Assembly: GCA_036338025.1 (NCBI GenBank)
Contig: JAYZDB010000288.1
Coordinates: 1 to 15,954 of the forward strand
Length of the DNA: 15,954 nt
Reading direction: 5' to 3'
From: JAYZDB01 sp036338025
GTDB lineage: Bacteria; Planctomycetota; UBA1135; UBA2386
In this document: one piece after another, positions 1 through 7,184 of the stretch
Layout of the letters: each line of letters starts with the position of its first letter
Numbering within the stretch: the stretch's first letter is position 1
Made by a program: the position numbers and the translations under genes
The notes under the pieces: model-generated
Databases searched by the model: none
What the model was told of the DNA's origin: nothing
Seen by the model: the letters and a program-made list of their open reading frames with translations, nothing else

Positions 1-2250
1 GAGCAGCGAGCCGGGATCGACGTCGAGTACCACGCGCAGGGTCGAAGTGCTCTTCGACTCGATGGCGGCGAGACGGTCTATCCCGGCACGGAAGGCGTCG
101 GTGGTCGAACACTTGGCGAGACAGTGCATCCGGTGGCGTTCTTTGATGAACCCGATCACCGCCGGCGACGGTCCAAGCACCTGCAGACCCTCGATGCCGC
201 TCAGCAGGTTACTGAAGTCACGCACCGTCTTGCGGACCTCACCCTCGCGCTTGCCCTCGACCAGCACGCGAATCAAACGGCTGTAGGGCGGGTAGCCAAC
301 CGCCCGACGGAACGTGAGTTCCTTCTGCACGAACTCCTCGTAGTCACAGCGCGCCGCCGCCTGCACCGCGTAGTTGTCGGGGCACAGGGTTTGGAACACC
401 ACCACTCCGGGTTTCTCGCCCCGACCGGCGCGCCCGGCAACCTGGTAGAGCAACTGGAAGCTACGCTCCGCAGCACGATAGTCCGGCATGAACAAGCCGG
501 TGTCCGCCGAGATCACGCCGACCAGGGTGACGTCAGGAAAGTCGAGACCCTTCGCGATCATCTGGGTGCCGATCAGGATGTCGATCTGCTGGCGGCGAAA
601 CGCCGACAATACGCGCTCGTAGGCGCCACGCTCCGTCATCGTGTCGGCATCCATTCGCGCCACCGTGGCGGTCGGGAACAAGTGCTTGATCGCCGTTTCG
701 ACGCGCTCGGTACCTGCTCCCAGGTCATGGAACTTATCGTGTTCGCACACCGGGCATTGATCCGGGCGGCGCTGCTCCTCACGGCAATAGTGGCAGATCA
801 ATCGACCCCGCCGCACGTGATAGGTCATGCTGACGTCACAGTGCCTGCACTTCAGCGCGGAGCCGCAAGCCGGACAGATCAGCACCGGCGAGAAGCCCCG
901 GCGGTTCAGGAACAGGATGACCTGCTCGCGGGTGTTGAGTCGCTCCTCTATCAGGTTGCAGAGGCTGCGCGACAGTGGCACGCCGTGGACATACACGTCC
1001 TTGCTGACGCCACGCAGGTCCTCGACCAGGATCTTGGGCAACTTGCCGGCGCCGGCCCGCGTCGGCAAACTCAGCAAGGTGTAGACACCGCGCCGCGCCC
1101 GGCCAAAACTCTCCAGCGACGGGGTGGCGGAGCCGAGCACCACCACCGCGTCTTCGATTTCAGCCCTGGCGATCGCCATCGCACGCGCGTGGTAGCGGGG
1201 TGTACTCTCCTGCTTGAAGGTCCCCTCGTGCTCCTCGTCGATGACGATGAGGCCGAGTTTGGCGACCGGGGCGAACAAGGCCGACCGTGCGCCGATCGCA
1301 ATGCTGGCCCGGCCATCCATCAGGCGCCGCCACTCGCGCCCGCGCTGGGCGTCGGTCAAGCCCGAGTGCAAAACCGCGACGTCGGGGAAGCGCGAAGAAA
1401 AGCGGCCGACTGTCTGAGGCGTCAGCGAAATCTCCGGCACCAACACGATGGCGGTCTTACCGATCTCCCGGACCTTCTCAAGAATCCGCAGGTAGACCTC
1501 GGTCTTGCCGCTACCGGTCACACCGTGCAGGAGGAACACTTCGTGACGCAATTCCGCGACTGCCGCGGATACCAGGTCCAGAGCCACCTGCTGCTCGTCA
1601 TTGAGCACATGACGTTCGGCGCTCTCGCCCTCGACCGGCACCAGGGGTTCGCCCTCGTCATGCTGGAAGCTGCGCTTGAGCAAGCCGTTCTTGACCAGGG
1701 TCTTCCAAGGGCTGTCGCTGGTGTCGGTCTCCCGCCGAACACGCCTGACCCGGATGGCACCGCCGTACTCGACGATACATCGCAAGACCCGCGACTGTTG
1801 CTGGTGTTTCTCTTCGAGTTCGGCGACCGCGTCCAGGGCCTCGCGGGGCGGGACATTCAGTTCGAGAAACGGGATGCGGCGCCGACGGCCCTTCTTGGCG
1901 GCGGCCGGCACCGTCGCATCCAGAGCCTCGCCGAGGCTGCAGCCATACTCATCGGCCATCCGACGCGCCAGGTGCAGCAGGGCAACCGGCAGGCGGTGCG
2001 AACCTTCGATGACCCGGGTGAGGTCCCGGACCTTGCTCGGGTCAAAATCGATCGACTCGGTCACCCTGGTGGCAATGCCGACCATGCTGCGCCCACGAAA
2101 CGGGACCTCCACCCGGTTGCCGACCTCGCAGGCCATCCCCGGGGGCAGGCGGTACGAGAACTCGCGCTTCAGCGGCAGGTTGAGCGCCACCTCGATGTAG
2201 GTGGCATCCTCCGCCGCTTCGATCGGCCCGGTCGCGAAGAGTTCACCCAT
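1..2250 (-). CDS. priA: Primosomal protein N' (replication restart helicase PriA), 3' end at window edge
   Basis: PriA is a superfamily 2, 3'-to-5' DNA helicase that recognises stalled forks and reloads the replicative helicase. In-window length is 750 residues, and the last residues (VDPGSLL) match the usual PriA C-terminus, so at most a few codons are missing. The N-terminal DNA-binding domain starts near residue 19 (LPLKREFSYRLP). Walker A GVTGSGKT is at 243-250, DEEH at 338-341, GSATPS at 373-378 and QVAGRAGR at 603-610. Eight zinc-binding cysteines (459, 462, 468, 471, 486, 489, 499, 502) have exactly the spacing of E. coli PriA. ATG start at 2250, 4 bp after the mazG stop, so it is probably translated from the same transcript. 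The opposite strand is open for a long stretch here, but that is a compositional shadow. Identification is very secure; the true stop is outside the window. Confidence 0.97.
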   Translation of the reverse strand, partial: MGELFATGPIEAAEDATYIEVALNLPLKREFSYRLPPGMACEVGNRVEVPFRGRSMVGIATRVTESIDFDPSKVRDLTRVIEGSHRLPVALLHLARRMADEYGCSLGEALDATVPAAAKKGRRRRIPFLELNVPPREALDAVAELEEKHQQQSRVLRCIVEYGGAIRVRRVRRETDTSDSPWKTLVKNGLLKRSFQHDEGEPLVPVEGESAERHVLNDEQQVALDLVSAAVAELRHEVFLLHGVTGSGKTEVYLRILEKVREIGKTAIVLVPEISLTPQTVGRFSSRFPDVAVLHSGLTDAQRGREWRRLMDGRASIAIGARSALFAPVAKLGLIVIDEEHEGTFKQESTPRYHARAMAIARAEIEDAVVVLGSATPSLESFGRARRGVYTLLSLPTRAGAGKLPKILVEDLRGVSKDVYVHGVPLSRSLCNLIEERLNTREQVILFLNRRGFSPVLICPACGSALKCRHCDVSMTYHVRRGRLICHYCREEQRRPDQCPVCEHDKFHDLGAGTERVETAIKHLFPTATVARMDADTMTERGAYERVLSAFRRQQIDILIGTQMIAKGLDFPDVTLVGVISADTGLFMPDYRAAERSFQLLYQVAGRAGRGEKPGVVVFQTLCPDNYAVQAAARCDYEEFVQKELTFRRAVGYPPYSRLIRVLVEGKREGEVRKTVRDFSNLLSGIEGLQVLGPSPAVIGFIKERHRMHCLAKCSTTDAFRAGIDRLAAIESKSTSTLRVVLDVDPGSLL

Positions 2251-2254
2251 CGCA

Positions 2255-2566
2255 TCAGTGGCACGAGCAGGGGGAATTGTGGCAGCGCGGACAGCCATCC
2301 GCGTACTTGCGGGCACCGGTCATCTCGAGGTCGATGCCGTGCAGGGACGCCAGTGTCGCCAGCCAGGCGTAGACATCCGCGAACTCCTCTTCGAGGTTTT
2401 CACGCTCGCCGCGCCGGATCGCACGCACCAACTCCCCGACCTCTTCGACGAACCACAGCGTCGTGCCGTCGACACCACGGCCCGCATCGCGTTCGAAGTA
2501 GATCTCCTCGATACGGGACTGGAAGCTACCGGGCTTCGCGACGGGTTGTGGGTGTTCGTCGGTCAT
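2255..2566 (-). CDS. MazG-type nucleotide pyrophosphohydrolase with C-terminal Cys cluster
   Basis: This small all-alpha MazG-fold protein (103 residues) is predicted to hydrolyse a nucleoside triphosphate to the monophosphate and pyrophosphate. Metal-binding motifs are visible: EEVGE at 41-45 and ExxD at 61-64 (EFAD), the pattern EExxE...ExxD typical of the family. It is a single-domain form, unlike the two-domain E. coli MazG (about 260 residues). The protein ends in a cysteine cluster, CPRCHNSPCSCH (92-103), which could bind a metal; similar tails occur in some archaeal and bacterial MazG-like proteins, to my recollection. The ATG at 2566 lies 2 bp after the stop of the upstream SpoIIE-like gene, and priA starts 4 bp downstream, so the three genes look co-transcribed. 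Substrate is unknown; house-cleaning of aberrant nucleotides is an inference. Confidence 0.88.
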   Translation of the reverse strand: MTDEHPQPVAKPGSFQSRIEEIYFERDAGRGVDGTTLWFVEEVGELVRAIRRGERENLEEEFADVYAWLATLASLHGIDLEMTGARKYADGCPRCHNSPCSCH

Positions 2567-2568
2567 CG

Positions 2569-3678
2569 CTAGGATCGTTTCAGGGTCATCAAGACAACAT
2601 CCTCACGCAACCCGCCAGGACCTGCACCACCCTCCAGCTCGCCCAGCACCATGTTCATGAACGGTGCGGTGTGCTTCGGTGAGTGTTCCTGTACGAACTC
2701 GATCAGTTCCTCGCTGCGATTGCCGGCGTCGTTGAGCAGGACCAGGCGCATGCCCGATGCCATCTCCAACTCGTTGGGACGCAGACCCTTCTCAAACACC
2801 GGACCCGAGTCGAGCCCCAGCGCCAGGCCTTCGGCGGTCAGGTCCTCGAGGGCCCCCGCCACGCACAGTACCGCTGGCACCCGGGAACCAGCCTGGTAGA
2901 GCATGATCTGCTCGGCGCCTACCTCGACCATGGTGGCCAGGGCACAGATCCCGCGCGGCATCGTCTTGTGCAAAACACGGTTGGTGTGCGACAGCGCCTT
3001 GCGAGCATCGGCGCCTGCGGCCAGTGCTCGCTCGATCTCGTCGCGCGCCATGCGCGCCGCAACGACCGCCGCCGCGCTGCCACCTCCGACACTGACCATG
3101 TACATGATGGCCCGACCATCCGATGCATGGCAGTCGAAGTAGTCCGTGCCACCGCGGGTGCCGGCACTGTATGCAGCATCGATCTCGTAGCCCTCGGGAC
3201 AGTCAATGCCCCCATCAGGGAGGGTCTTGTCGCGCAGTTCGCGTACGTGGGGGTCACTGTCGACAGCAGTCGCCGTGCTGGCGTCCGAATCTTGTCCAGC
3301 CATCTCGGAGGACAGCGCCGAGAGCATGCGTCCCAGCACCGTGATCTCGTCGTTGCCGGCGACCCGTATCGAGGCCTTCGACCCTCGCCCCATCTTGGAA
3401 ACCGCCAGGCTCAGGTTGGTCAGGCGGGCAGACAAACTCGAGGCGAGGCCGTATGCGACCCCTGCGGCGACCCCACCTCCCAAGACCACCCCGATGATGA
3501 TCGCGAAGGAAGTGGTGCCACCGGTGTCCTGCGGCAAGGTACCCTTCAGCCTACCGATGACGATCAAGGCGACCACCACGCAGGTAAGCGCTCCGGCGAC
3601 AAACGCGATCAGGGCGTGTTTGACGCCGAACTTGCCGGATCGAGCGCTCGGGCGGCTGGTCTTCTTGCGTGCTGCCAT
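2569..3678 (-). CDS. Membrane-anchored SpoIIE/PP2C-like phosphatase, catalytic motifs partly lost
   Basis: 369 residues. A basic, Ser-rich cytoplasmic start (1-19) is followed by two hydrophobic segments (about 20-42 and 57-79), a HAMP-like linker (about 80-125), an acidic spacer, and a C-terminal domain (about 155-367) with the layout of SpoIIE-type PP2C phosphatases. Matching landmarks are GGTDYFD (176-182), a Gly/Ala-rich helix start (198-206), the helix leading to HTNRVLHKTM, NDAG (316-319) and REDVVLMTLK (358-367). The usual metal-binding Asp of the 'GDVSGxG' motif is replaced: the stretch reads VSVGGGS, with Ser196 at the Asp position, and the final Asp pair is Glu-Asp (359-360). It may therefore be a weak or inactive phosphatase, or a sensor. 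ATG at 3678; it sits 59 bp after pgsA and 2 bp before mazG. The domain assignment is by pattern and fairly sure; partner and signal are unknown. Confidence 0.78.
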   Translation of the reverse strand: MAARKKTSRPSARSGKFGVKHALIAFVAGALTCVVVALIVIGRLKGTLPQDTGGTTSFAIIIGVVLGGGVAAGVAYGLASSLSARLTNLSLAVSKMGRGSKASIRVAGNDEITVLGRMLSALSSEMAGQDSDASTATAVDSDPHVRELRDKTLPDGGIDCPEGYEIDAAYSAGTRGGTDYFDCHASDGRAIMYMVSVGGGSAAAVVAARMARDEIERALAAGADARKALSHTNRVLHKTMPRGICALATMVEVGAEQIMLYQAGSRVPAVLCVAGALEDLTAEGLALGLDSGPVFEKGLRPNELEMASGMRLVLLNDAGNRSEELIEFVQEHSPKHTAPFMNMVLGELEGGAGPGGLREDVVLMTLKRS

Positions 3679-3737
3679 GCGATTGGGGGCAAACGCCCAC
3701 TGTTCAGGCTAGGAGCCTGCGTAACAGAAACCAGTAC

Positions 3738-4313
3738 CTACCCAGAGAGTACCGGACGAGCCTTGATCAGGTAGCCAAGTCCAGACACGACCGTGACGGC
3801 CACGGTCAGCACCATGCCCCAGGTGCCGAGCAGGACAAAGGTCTGGGACCCAGCCACCATGGTCAACTGGGCACAAACCACCACGCACTGCATCACCATC
3901 TTGAGCTTGCCCAGGCGATCGGCGGGGAATTCGACCCCCTTGGACTCTGCCACGCCGCGCAGGGTGGTGACCAGGAACTCCCGAGACACCACGATGACGA
4001 TCATCCAGGTGCAGAGGAACTGGTCGAGTGGCGGGGTATGGGGCGCAAAGCGCAGCAGGCAGATCCAAGACCCACAGATCAGGAACTTGTCGGCGAAGGG
4101 GTCAATTACCCTCCCTAAACTAGTGACCAGTCCATACTTGCGGGCCACCCACCCATCCGCGAAGTCACTCAGGGCGGCGTACAGGAACATCCAGAAGGCC
4201 GCCCACACGACCCAGCCCGTCGGTTGCCCCGGGTCCCCGGCCAATTCCAGGCAGGCCAGGACACCGAGGGTCACCAAGAGCCGCGAGACAGTGATCAGGT
4301 TGGCTAGGTTCAC
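3738..4313 (-). CDS. pgsA: CDP-diacylglycerol--glycerol-3-phosphate 3-phosphatidyltransferase
   Basis: This integral membrane enzyme makes phosphatidylglycerol phosphate from CDP-diacylglycerol and glycerol 3-phosphate, the committed step to phosphatidylglycerol. At 191 residues it is of normal length. The complete CDP-alcohol phosphotransferase signature is present: D50, D53-G54, A57-R58, G67, D71, D75, in exact D-x2-DG-x2-AR-x8-G-x3-D-x3-D spacing. Several hydrophobic segments surround it. The start is GTG at 4313; it gives MNLANLITVSRLL, the standard PgsA N-terminus, and no better start is available. No clear Shine-Dalgarno sequence precedes it. It follows rimO by 73 bp and is followed by the SpoIIE-like gene. 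A homologous phosphatidyltransferase such as PssA is less likely, given the size and N-terminus. Confidence 0.96.
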   Translation of the reverse strand: MNLANLITVSRLLVTLGVLACLELAGDPGQPTGWVVWAAFWMFLYAALSDFADGWVARKYGLVTSLGRVIDPFADKFLICGSWICLLRFAPHTPPLDQFLCTWMIVIVVSREFLVTTLRGVAESKGVEFPADRLGKLKMVMQCVVVCAQLTMVAGSQTFVLLGTWGMVLTVAVTVVSGLGYLIKARPVLSG

Positions 4314-4386
4314 GTGCGGTTCGGCTGCGAGACTGAAACCTCGTGGTCAAGAGCGGATGCGCCCAGACGAACCCGACCCCCTCGGT

Positions 4387-5730
4387 CTAGTCCGCTACGA
4401 CGCCGACGAGATCATAGTCTCCCGCAGCGGTGATCCTCACGGGAATCAGGTCGCCAGATCGAAGATCCCCGTCGAGCCGGACCACCCCGTCCACCTCAGG
4501 AGCATCGGCCTGGGTCCGGCCGACGAGTCCCTCGCGCTCGGGATCTCTACCATCGATCAGGACCGGCAGCACCTCGCCGACACGGGCCTGGTTGTGGGCG
4601 GCCATGACACCGCGCTGGATCTCCATCAAATCTGCCTGCCGGGCCAGCGCCACCTCGGGATCGACCTGACCGGGGAGGTCAAAAGCCGGTGTGCCCTCTT
4701 CCTGGGAATAGGTGAAGGCCCCCATGCGTTCGAACCGGTAGTCCGCCACGAAATCACGCAACTCCTCGTAATCGGCGTCGGTCTCGCCCGGGAAGCCCAC
4801 GATCAGGGTCGTGCGGACAGCGATGCCTGGAACCTCGTCGCGCAATCGCCACAAGATATCTCGCACCTGCTGCGAGGAAACCGCACGCTTCATCGAGTGC
4901 AGCATGGTGCTGGAGATGTGTTGGACCGGGATGTCGAGGTATGGCACCACCTTGTCACACTCCCGCATCACAGTCGTAAGGGCCGGCAGGACCGTGTGGG
5001 GATAGGCGTACATCAGGCGCAGCCACTCGACACCCTCGACCTCCGCCAGTGCTTCCAGCAGGGTGTGGATCGAGCGCTTGCGGTCGACGTCGAGACCGTA
5101 GGCTGTGCTGTCCTCGGCGACAATCACCACCTCGCGAACCCCGTTGGCGGCGAGATTCCGGGTCTCTTCGACCAGGACGTCGACCGGCTTGCTGCGGTTG
5201 CGGCCGCGCATCGAGGGGATCGCACAGAAGGTGCAGGTGTGGTTGCAACCTTCGGAGATCCGCAGGTATGCGTAACTCTTCGGGGTCAGCAGCATGCGTC
5301 GAGCGTCGGAGTGGGCGCCCTTGGGCTTGCCGCCATCGACCGTCGCTGCGTATCGGATCGAAGACCCGTTGACGAGCTTGCGCACCAGCGCAGGGATCCC
5401 CGAGTAATCGGTGATCCCCAAGAACGCGTCGACTTCCTGCATCTCGTGGCGCAACTCTTCGCCGTAGCGCTGCGCCAGGCAACCGACCGCCAGGATCCCC
5501 TGGACCTTCCCCTGTTGCTTGAGTTCGCAGACCTGCAGAATCGTGTCGATACTCTCCTGCTTGGCCTCTTCTACAAAGCCGCAGGTATTGATCACCACGA
5601 CGTCGGCATCGGACGGTTCGATGGTGACTTGCAGGCCCTCCTCGGTCACGTGACCGAGGAGGACTTCTGAGTCCACTAGATTGCGAGCACAGCCAAGGCT
5701 GATCAGAGAGACTCGAATCGCCTCATTCAC
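4387..5730 (-). CDS. rimO: Ribosomal protein S12 methylthiotransferase
   Basis: RimO is a radical-SAM enzyme that adds a methylthio group to a conserved aspartate of ribosomal protein S12. The 447 residues show all expected parts: an N-terminal UPF0004 domain with cluster cysteines C14, C50 and C84 (LGCARNLVDSE, NTCGFVEEAK, GCLAQRY), the radical-SAM CxxxCxxC at C162, C166 and C169 (EGCNHTCTFCAIP), and a C-terminal TRAM domain (about 380-447). The motif LGCARNLVDSE and the SMRGRNRSKP segment favour RimO over the tRNA enzyme MiaB. The start is GTG at 5730, 15 bp after the rplI stop; MNEAIRVSLISLGC is the expected N-terminus. Placement directly downstream of three ribosomal protein genes fits its ribosome-modifying role. 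Confidence 0.97.
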   Translation of the reverse strand: MNEAIRVSLISLGCARNLVDSEVLLGHVTEEGLQVTIEPSDADVVVINTCGFVEEAKQESIDTILQVCELKQQGKVQGILAVGCLAQRYGEELRHEMQEVDAFLGITDYSGIPALVRKLVNGSSIRYAATVDGGKPKGAHSDARRMLLTPKSYAYLRISEGCNHTCTFCAIPSMRGRNRSKPVDVLVEETRNLAANGVREVVIVAEDSTAYGLDVDRKRSIHTLLEALAEVEGVEWLRLMYAYPHTVLPALTTVMRECDKVVPYLDIPVQHISSTMLHSMKRAVSSQQVRDILWRLRDEVPGIAVRTTLIVGFPGETDADYEELRDFVADYRFERMGAFTYSQEEGTPAFDLPGQVDPEVALARQADLMEIQRGVMAAHNQARVGEVLPVLIDGRDPEREGLVGRTQADAPEVDGVVRLDGDLRSGDLIPVRITAAGDYDLVGVVAD

Positions 5731-5745
5731 TGGTGAACCGCGCCG

Positions 5746-6198
5746 TTACTCGGGCTTGGACTGGACCACCCAGACCTTGGTGACGGCTTCGACATCAGCA
5801 TGCAAGTGGACGGTGACATCAAACACACCGATCTCCTTGATTGGGGTGTCGAGTCGAATCATCTTGTCCTCGATGCGGAGACCTTTCTCGCGAAGTGCAT
5901 TGGCGACCTGGACCGCCGAAACGGAGCCGAACAGGTGGCCTTCTTCGTTGGCTTTGCACTCGATCGTGATCGAAGTCGCCGCCACCATCTCGGACATTTC
6001 CTTGAGGTCTCCGACGCGAGTTGCTTCGTCAGCCAGGGCACTCTCACGATCGCGTTCAATCGCTTCGAGGTTGGCCTTGTTGACTGGAACGGCTTGGCCG
6101 GTTGGCAACAGGTAGTTGCGCGCAAAACCGTCTCGTACCGCCACGACATCTCCAATTCGGCCGAGCTTCTCGATCGTTGTCTTCAATAGGACATCCAT
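5746..6198 (-). CDS. rplI: 50S ribosomal protein L9
   Basis: L9 binds 23S rRNA near the L1 stalk and helps keep the reading frame. At 150 residues it is of normal length. The N-terminal domain carries the typical VLLKTTIEKLGRIGD and the GFARNYLLPTGQA signature (24-36), joined by a long helix (about 41-76) to the C-terminal domain ending in VHLHADVEAVTKVWVV. ATG at 6198 is preceded by a full-strength Shine-Dalgarno AAGGAGG with an 8-nt spacer, lying within the last codons of rpsR, so translation can reinitiate efficiently after S18. The gene lies 3 bp after rpsR and 15 bp before rimO. Confidence 0.98.
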   Translation of the reverse strand: MDVLLKTTIEKLGRIGDVVAVRDGFARNYLLPTGQAVPVNKANLEAIERDRESALADEATRVGDLKEMSEMVAATSITIECKANEEGHLFGSVSAVQVANALREKGLRIEDKMIRLDTPIKEIGVFDVTVHLHADVEAVTKVWVVQSKPE

Positions 6199-6201
6199 CG
6201 G

Positions 6202-6594
6202 TCACGCCTCCTTGGGACTTGTTTCGGTCGCGACATCCTTGTCAGTGGAAGCCTCGGCACCCTCACCGTCGCGGTCCTGCCGAGGGCCACGAGGACCGCG
6301 GCCAAATCGTTCACGGCCACCTCGAGGATCGCGATCGCCTTCACCGTGCGCGCTGCCCACATACGGCAACAGGCCCATGTGGCGTGCGACTTTGACGGCG
6401 CGAGCCAACTTGCGCTGGTCCTGCCCATCAAAACCCGTACGTCGACGCGACTGCAACTTGCCGGTGGGACCAATGAACTTCGAGAGGTACTCGACGTTTT
6501 TGTACTCGAGCGGTTGATCGGGCTTGACGATCTTGCGGGGCTTGAACTGCCCAAACTTGGAGGAGCGCTTGTTCTTGTTTCCAAAGTCCGCCAT
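6202..6594 (-). CDS. rpsR: 30S ribosomal protein S18 with C-terminal RG-rich/acidic extension
   Basis: S18 forms a heterodimer with S6 on the 30S platform. The conserved core lies at about residues 30-80: YKNVEYLSKFIGPTGKL, RRRTG, QRKLARAVKVARHMGLLPYV. No zinc-binding cysteines are present, so this is a zinc-free type. At 130 residues it is longer than most S18 proteins (roughly 75-90). The extra part, about 82-130, is first Arg/Gly-rich (DPRGGRERFGRGPRGPR) and then acidic and Ser/Thr-rich. ATG at 6594 begins 2 bp after the rpsF stop, and no ssb or priB gene lies between them. Its last codons contain the ribosome-binding site of rplI. Confidence 0.97.
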   Translation of the reverse strand: MADFGNKNKRSSKFGQFKPRKIVKPDQPLEYKNVEYLSKFIGPTGKLQSRRRTGFDGQDQRKLARAVKVARHMGLLPYVGSAHGEGDRDPRGGRERFGRGPRGPRQDRDGEGAEASTDKDVATETSPKEA

Positions 6595-6596
6595 GT

Positions 6597-7181
6597 CTAC
6601 TCCTCGCCCTCTGCAGGCGCGTTGTCTGGTTGTTCGGGTGTCTCTGGCGTCGCGGCCTCTTCACCGGGATCCTCGGTAGCTTCCGCGGTGGTAGCTTCCG
6701 TGGTGGTAGCTTCCGCGGTGGTAGCTTTCGCGGTGTCCTCGGCCGCGTCTTGGTCAGCGGATTTTTCCGGCTTGGGCGCATCCGCGTCGGACTTGGAAGC
6801 CTCGGAGGCTTGCGCCTCCGGCTTCGGGGTCTCCTCGATGCCAATCTTCGAGACGTCGAACTCCTTTTCGGGTTCGTTCGCAGATTCGGGCACCTCTTCA
6901 CACGCGATTACCGAATGACGCAAGACCAGGCCAGCCATGTTCATCTCACGGTTGATCGGGGCGATCTCGTTCGTCGGCGCGTTGAAGTACACCAGCAGGT
7001 AGGTTCCACGCTGCTGATGGTTGATGGGATACGCCAGGCGACGCTCTTCCCACAACTTGGAGCTGACAATGTCAGCGTTGTGCTTGGCCAGCATGGTGGC
7101 AACGCTGTCTTTGACAGCATCCCAGCCCTGGCGCACCTCTCGGTTGTCCAGAAGCACCATGCACTCGTAGGTTCTCTTCAA
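6597..7181 (-). CDS. rpsF: 30S ribosomal protein S6 with long acidic C-terminal tail
   Basis: S6 pairs with S18 on the central domain of 16S rRNA. The conserved ferredoxin-like core covers about residues 1-97 (MKRTYECMVLLD, WEERRLAYPINHQQRGTYLLVYF). The remaining ~97 residues are a disordered-looking tail of Glu, Asp, Ala, Thr and Pro, with four TAEAT-type pentapeptides at 152-169. Total length is 194, against about 95-140 for most S6 proteins. The start codon is TTG (7181), supported because it gives the standard N-terminus; the next in-frame ATG would remove the first beta strand. A GGAG lies 9 nt upstream, inside the end of pth, whose stop is 3 bp away. Confidence 0.96.
   Translation of the reverse strand: MKRTYECMVLLDNREVRQGWDAVKDSVATMLAKHNADIVSSKLWEERRLAYPINHQQRGTYLLVYFNAPTNEIAPINREMNMAGLVLRHSVIACEEVPESANEPEKEFDVSKIGIEETPKPEAQASEASKSDADAPKPEKSADQDAAEDTAKATTAEATTTEATTAEATEDPGEEAATPETPEQPDNAPAEGEE
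6675..6734 (-). repeat. Four tandem 15-bp repeats in the rpsF tail
   Basis: Four head-to-tail 15-bp units (6675-6689, 6690-6704, 6705-6719, 6720-6734) read ggtagcttccgcggt on the plus strand, with single-base changes in units 2 and 4. On the coding strand they give TAKAT, TAEAT, TTEAT and TAEAT. Because the unit is a multiple of three, copy-number change by slippage would lengthen or shorten the S6 tail without breaking the frame. Confidence 0.95.
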
Positions 7182-7184
7182 GGT

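Noticed and set aside
124..2682. 852-codon open frame on the plus strand
   Set aside because: It is antisense to priA, mazG and part of the SpoIIE-like gene. Its translation has no recognisable domain and is rich in His/Arg/Gln, as expected for the shadow of a GC-rich gene.
3793..5670. 625-codon open frame on the plus strand
   Set aside because: It is antisense to pgsA and rimO, both of which have complete catalytic motifs on the minus strand.
6640..6780. rpsF repeat region as a minisatellite unrelated to coding
   Set aside because: The repeat keeps the S6 frame open and ends at a normal stop 2 bp before rpsR, so it is part of the gene.
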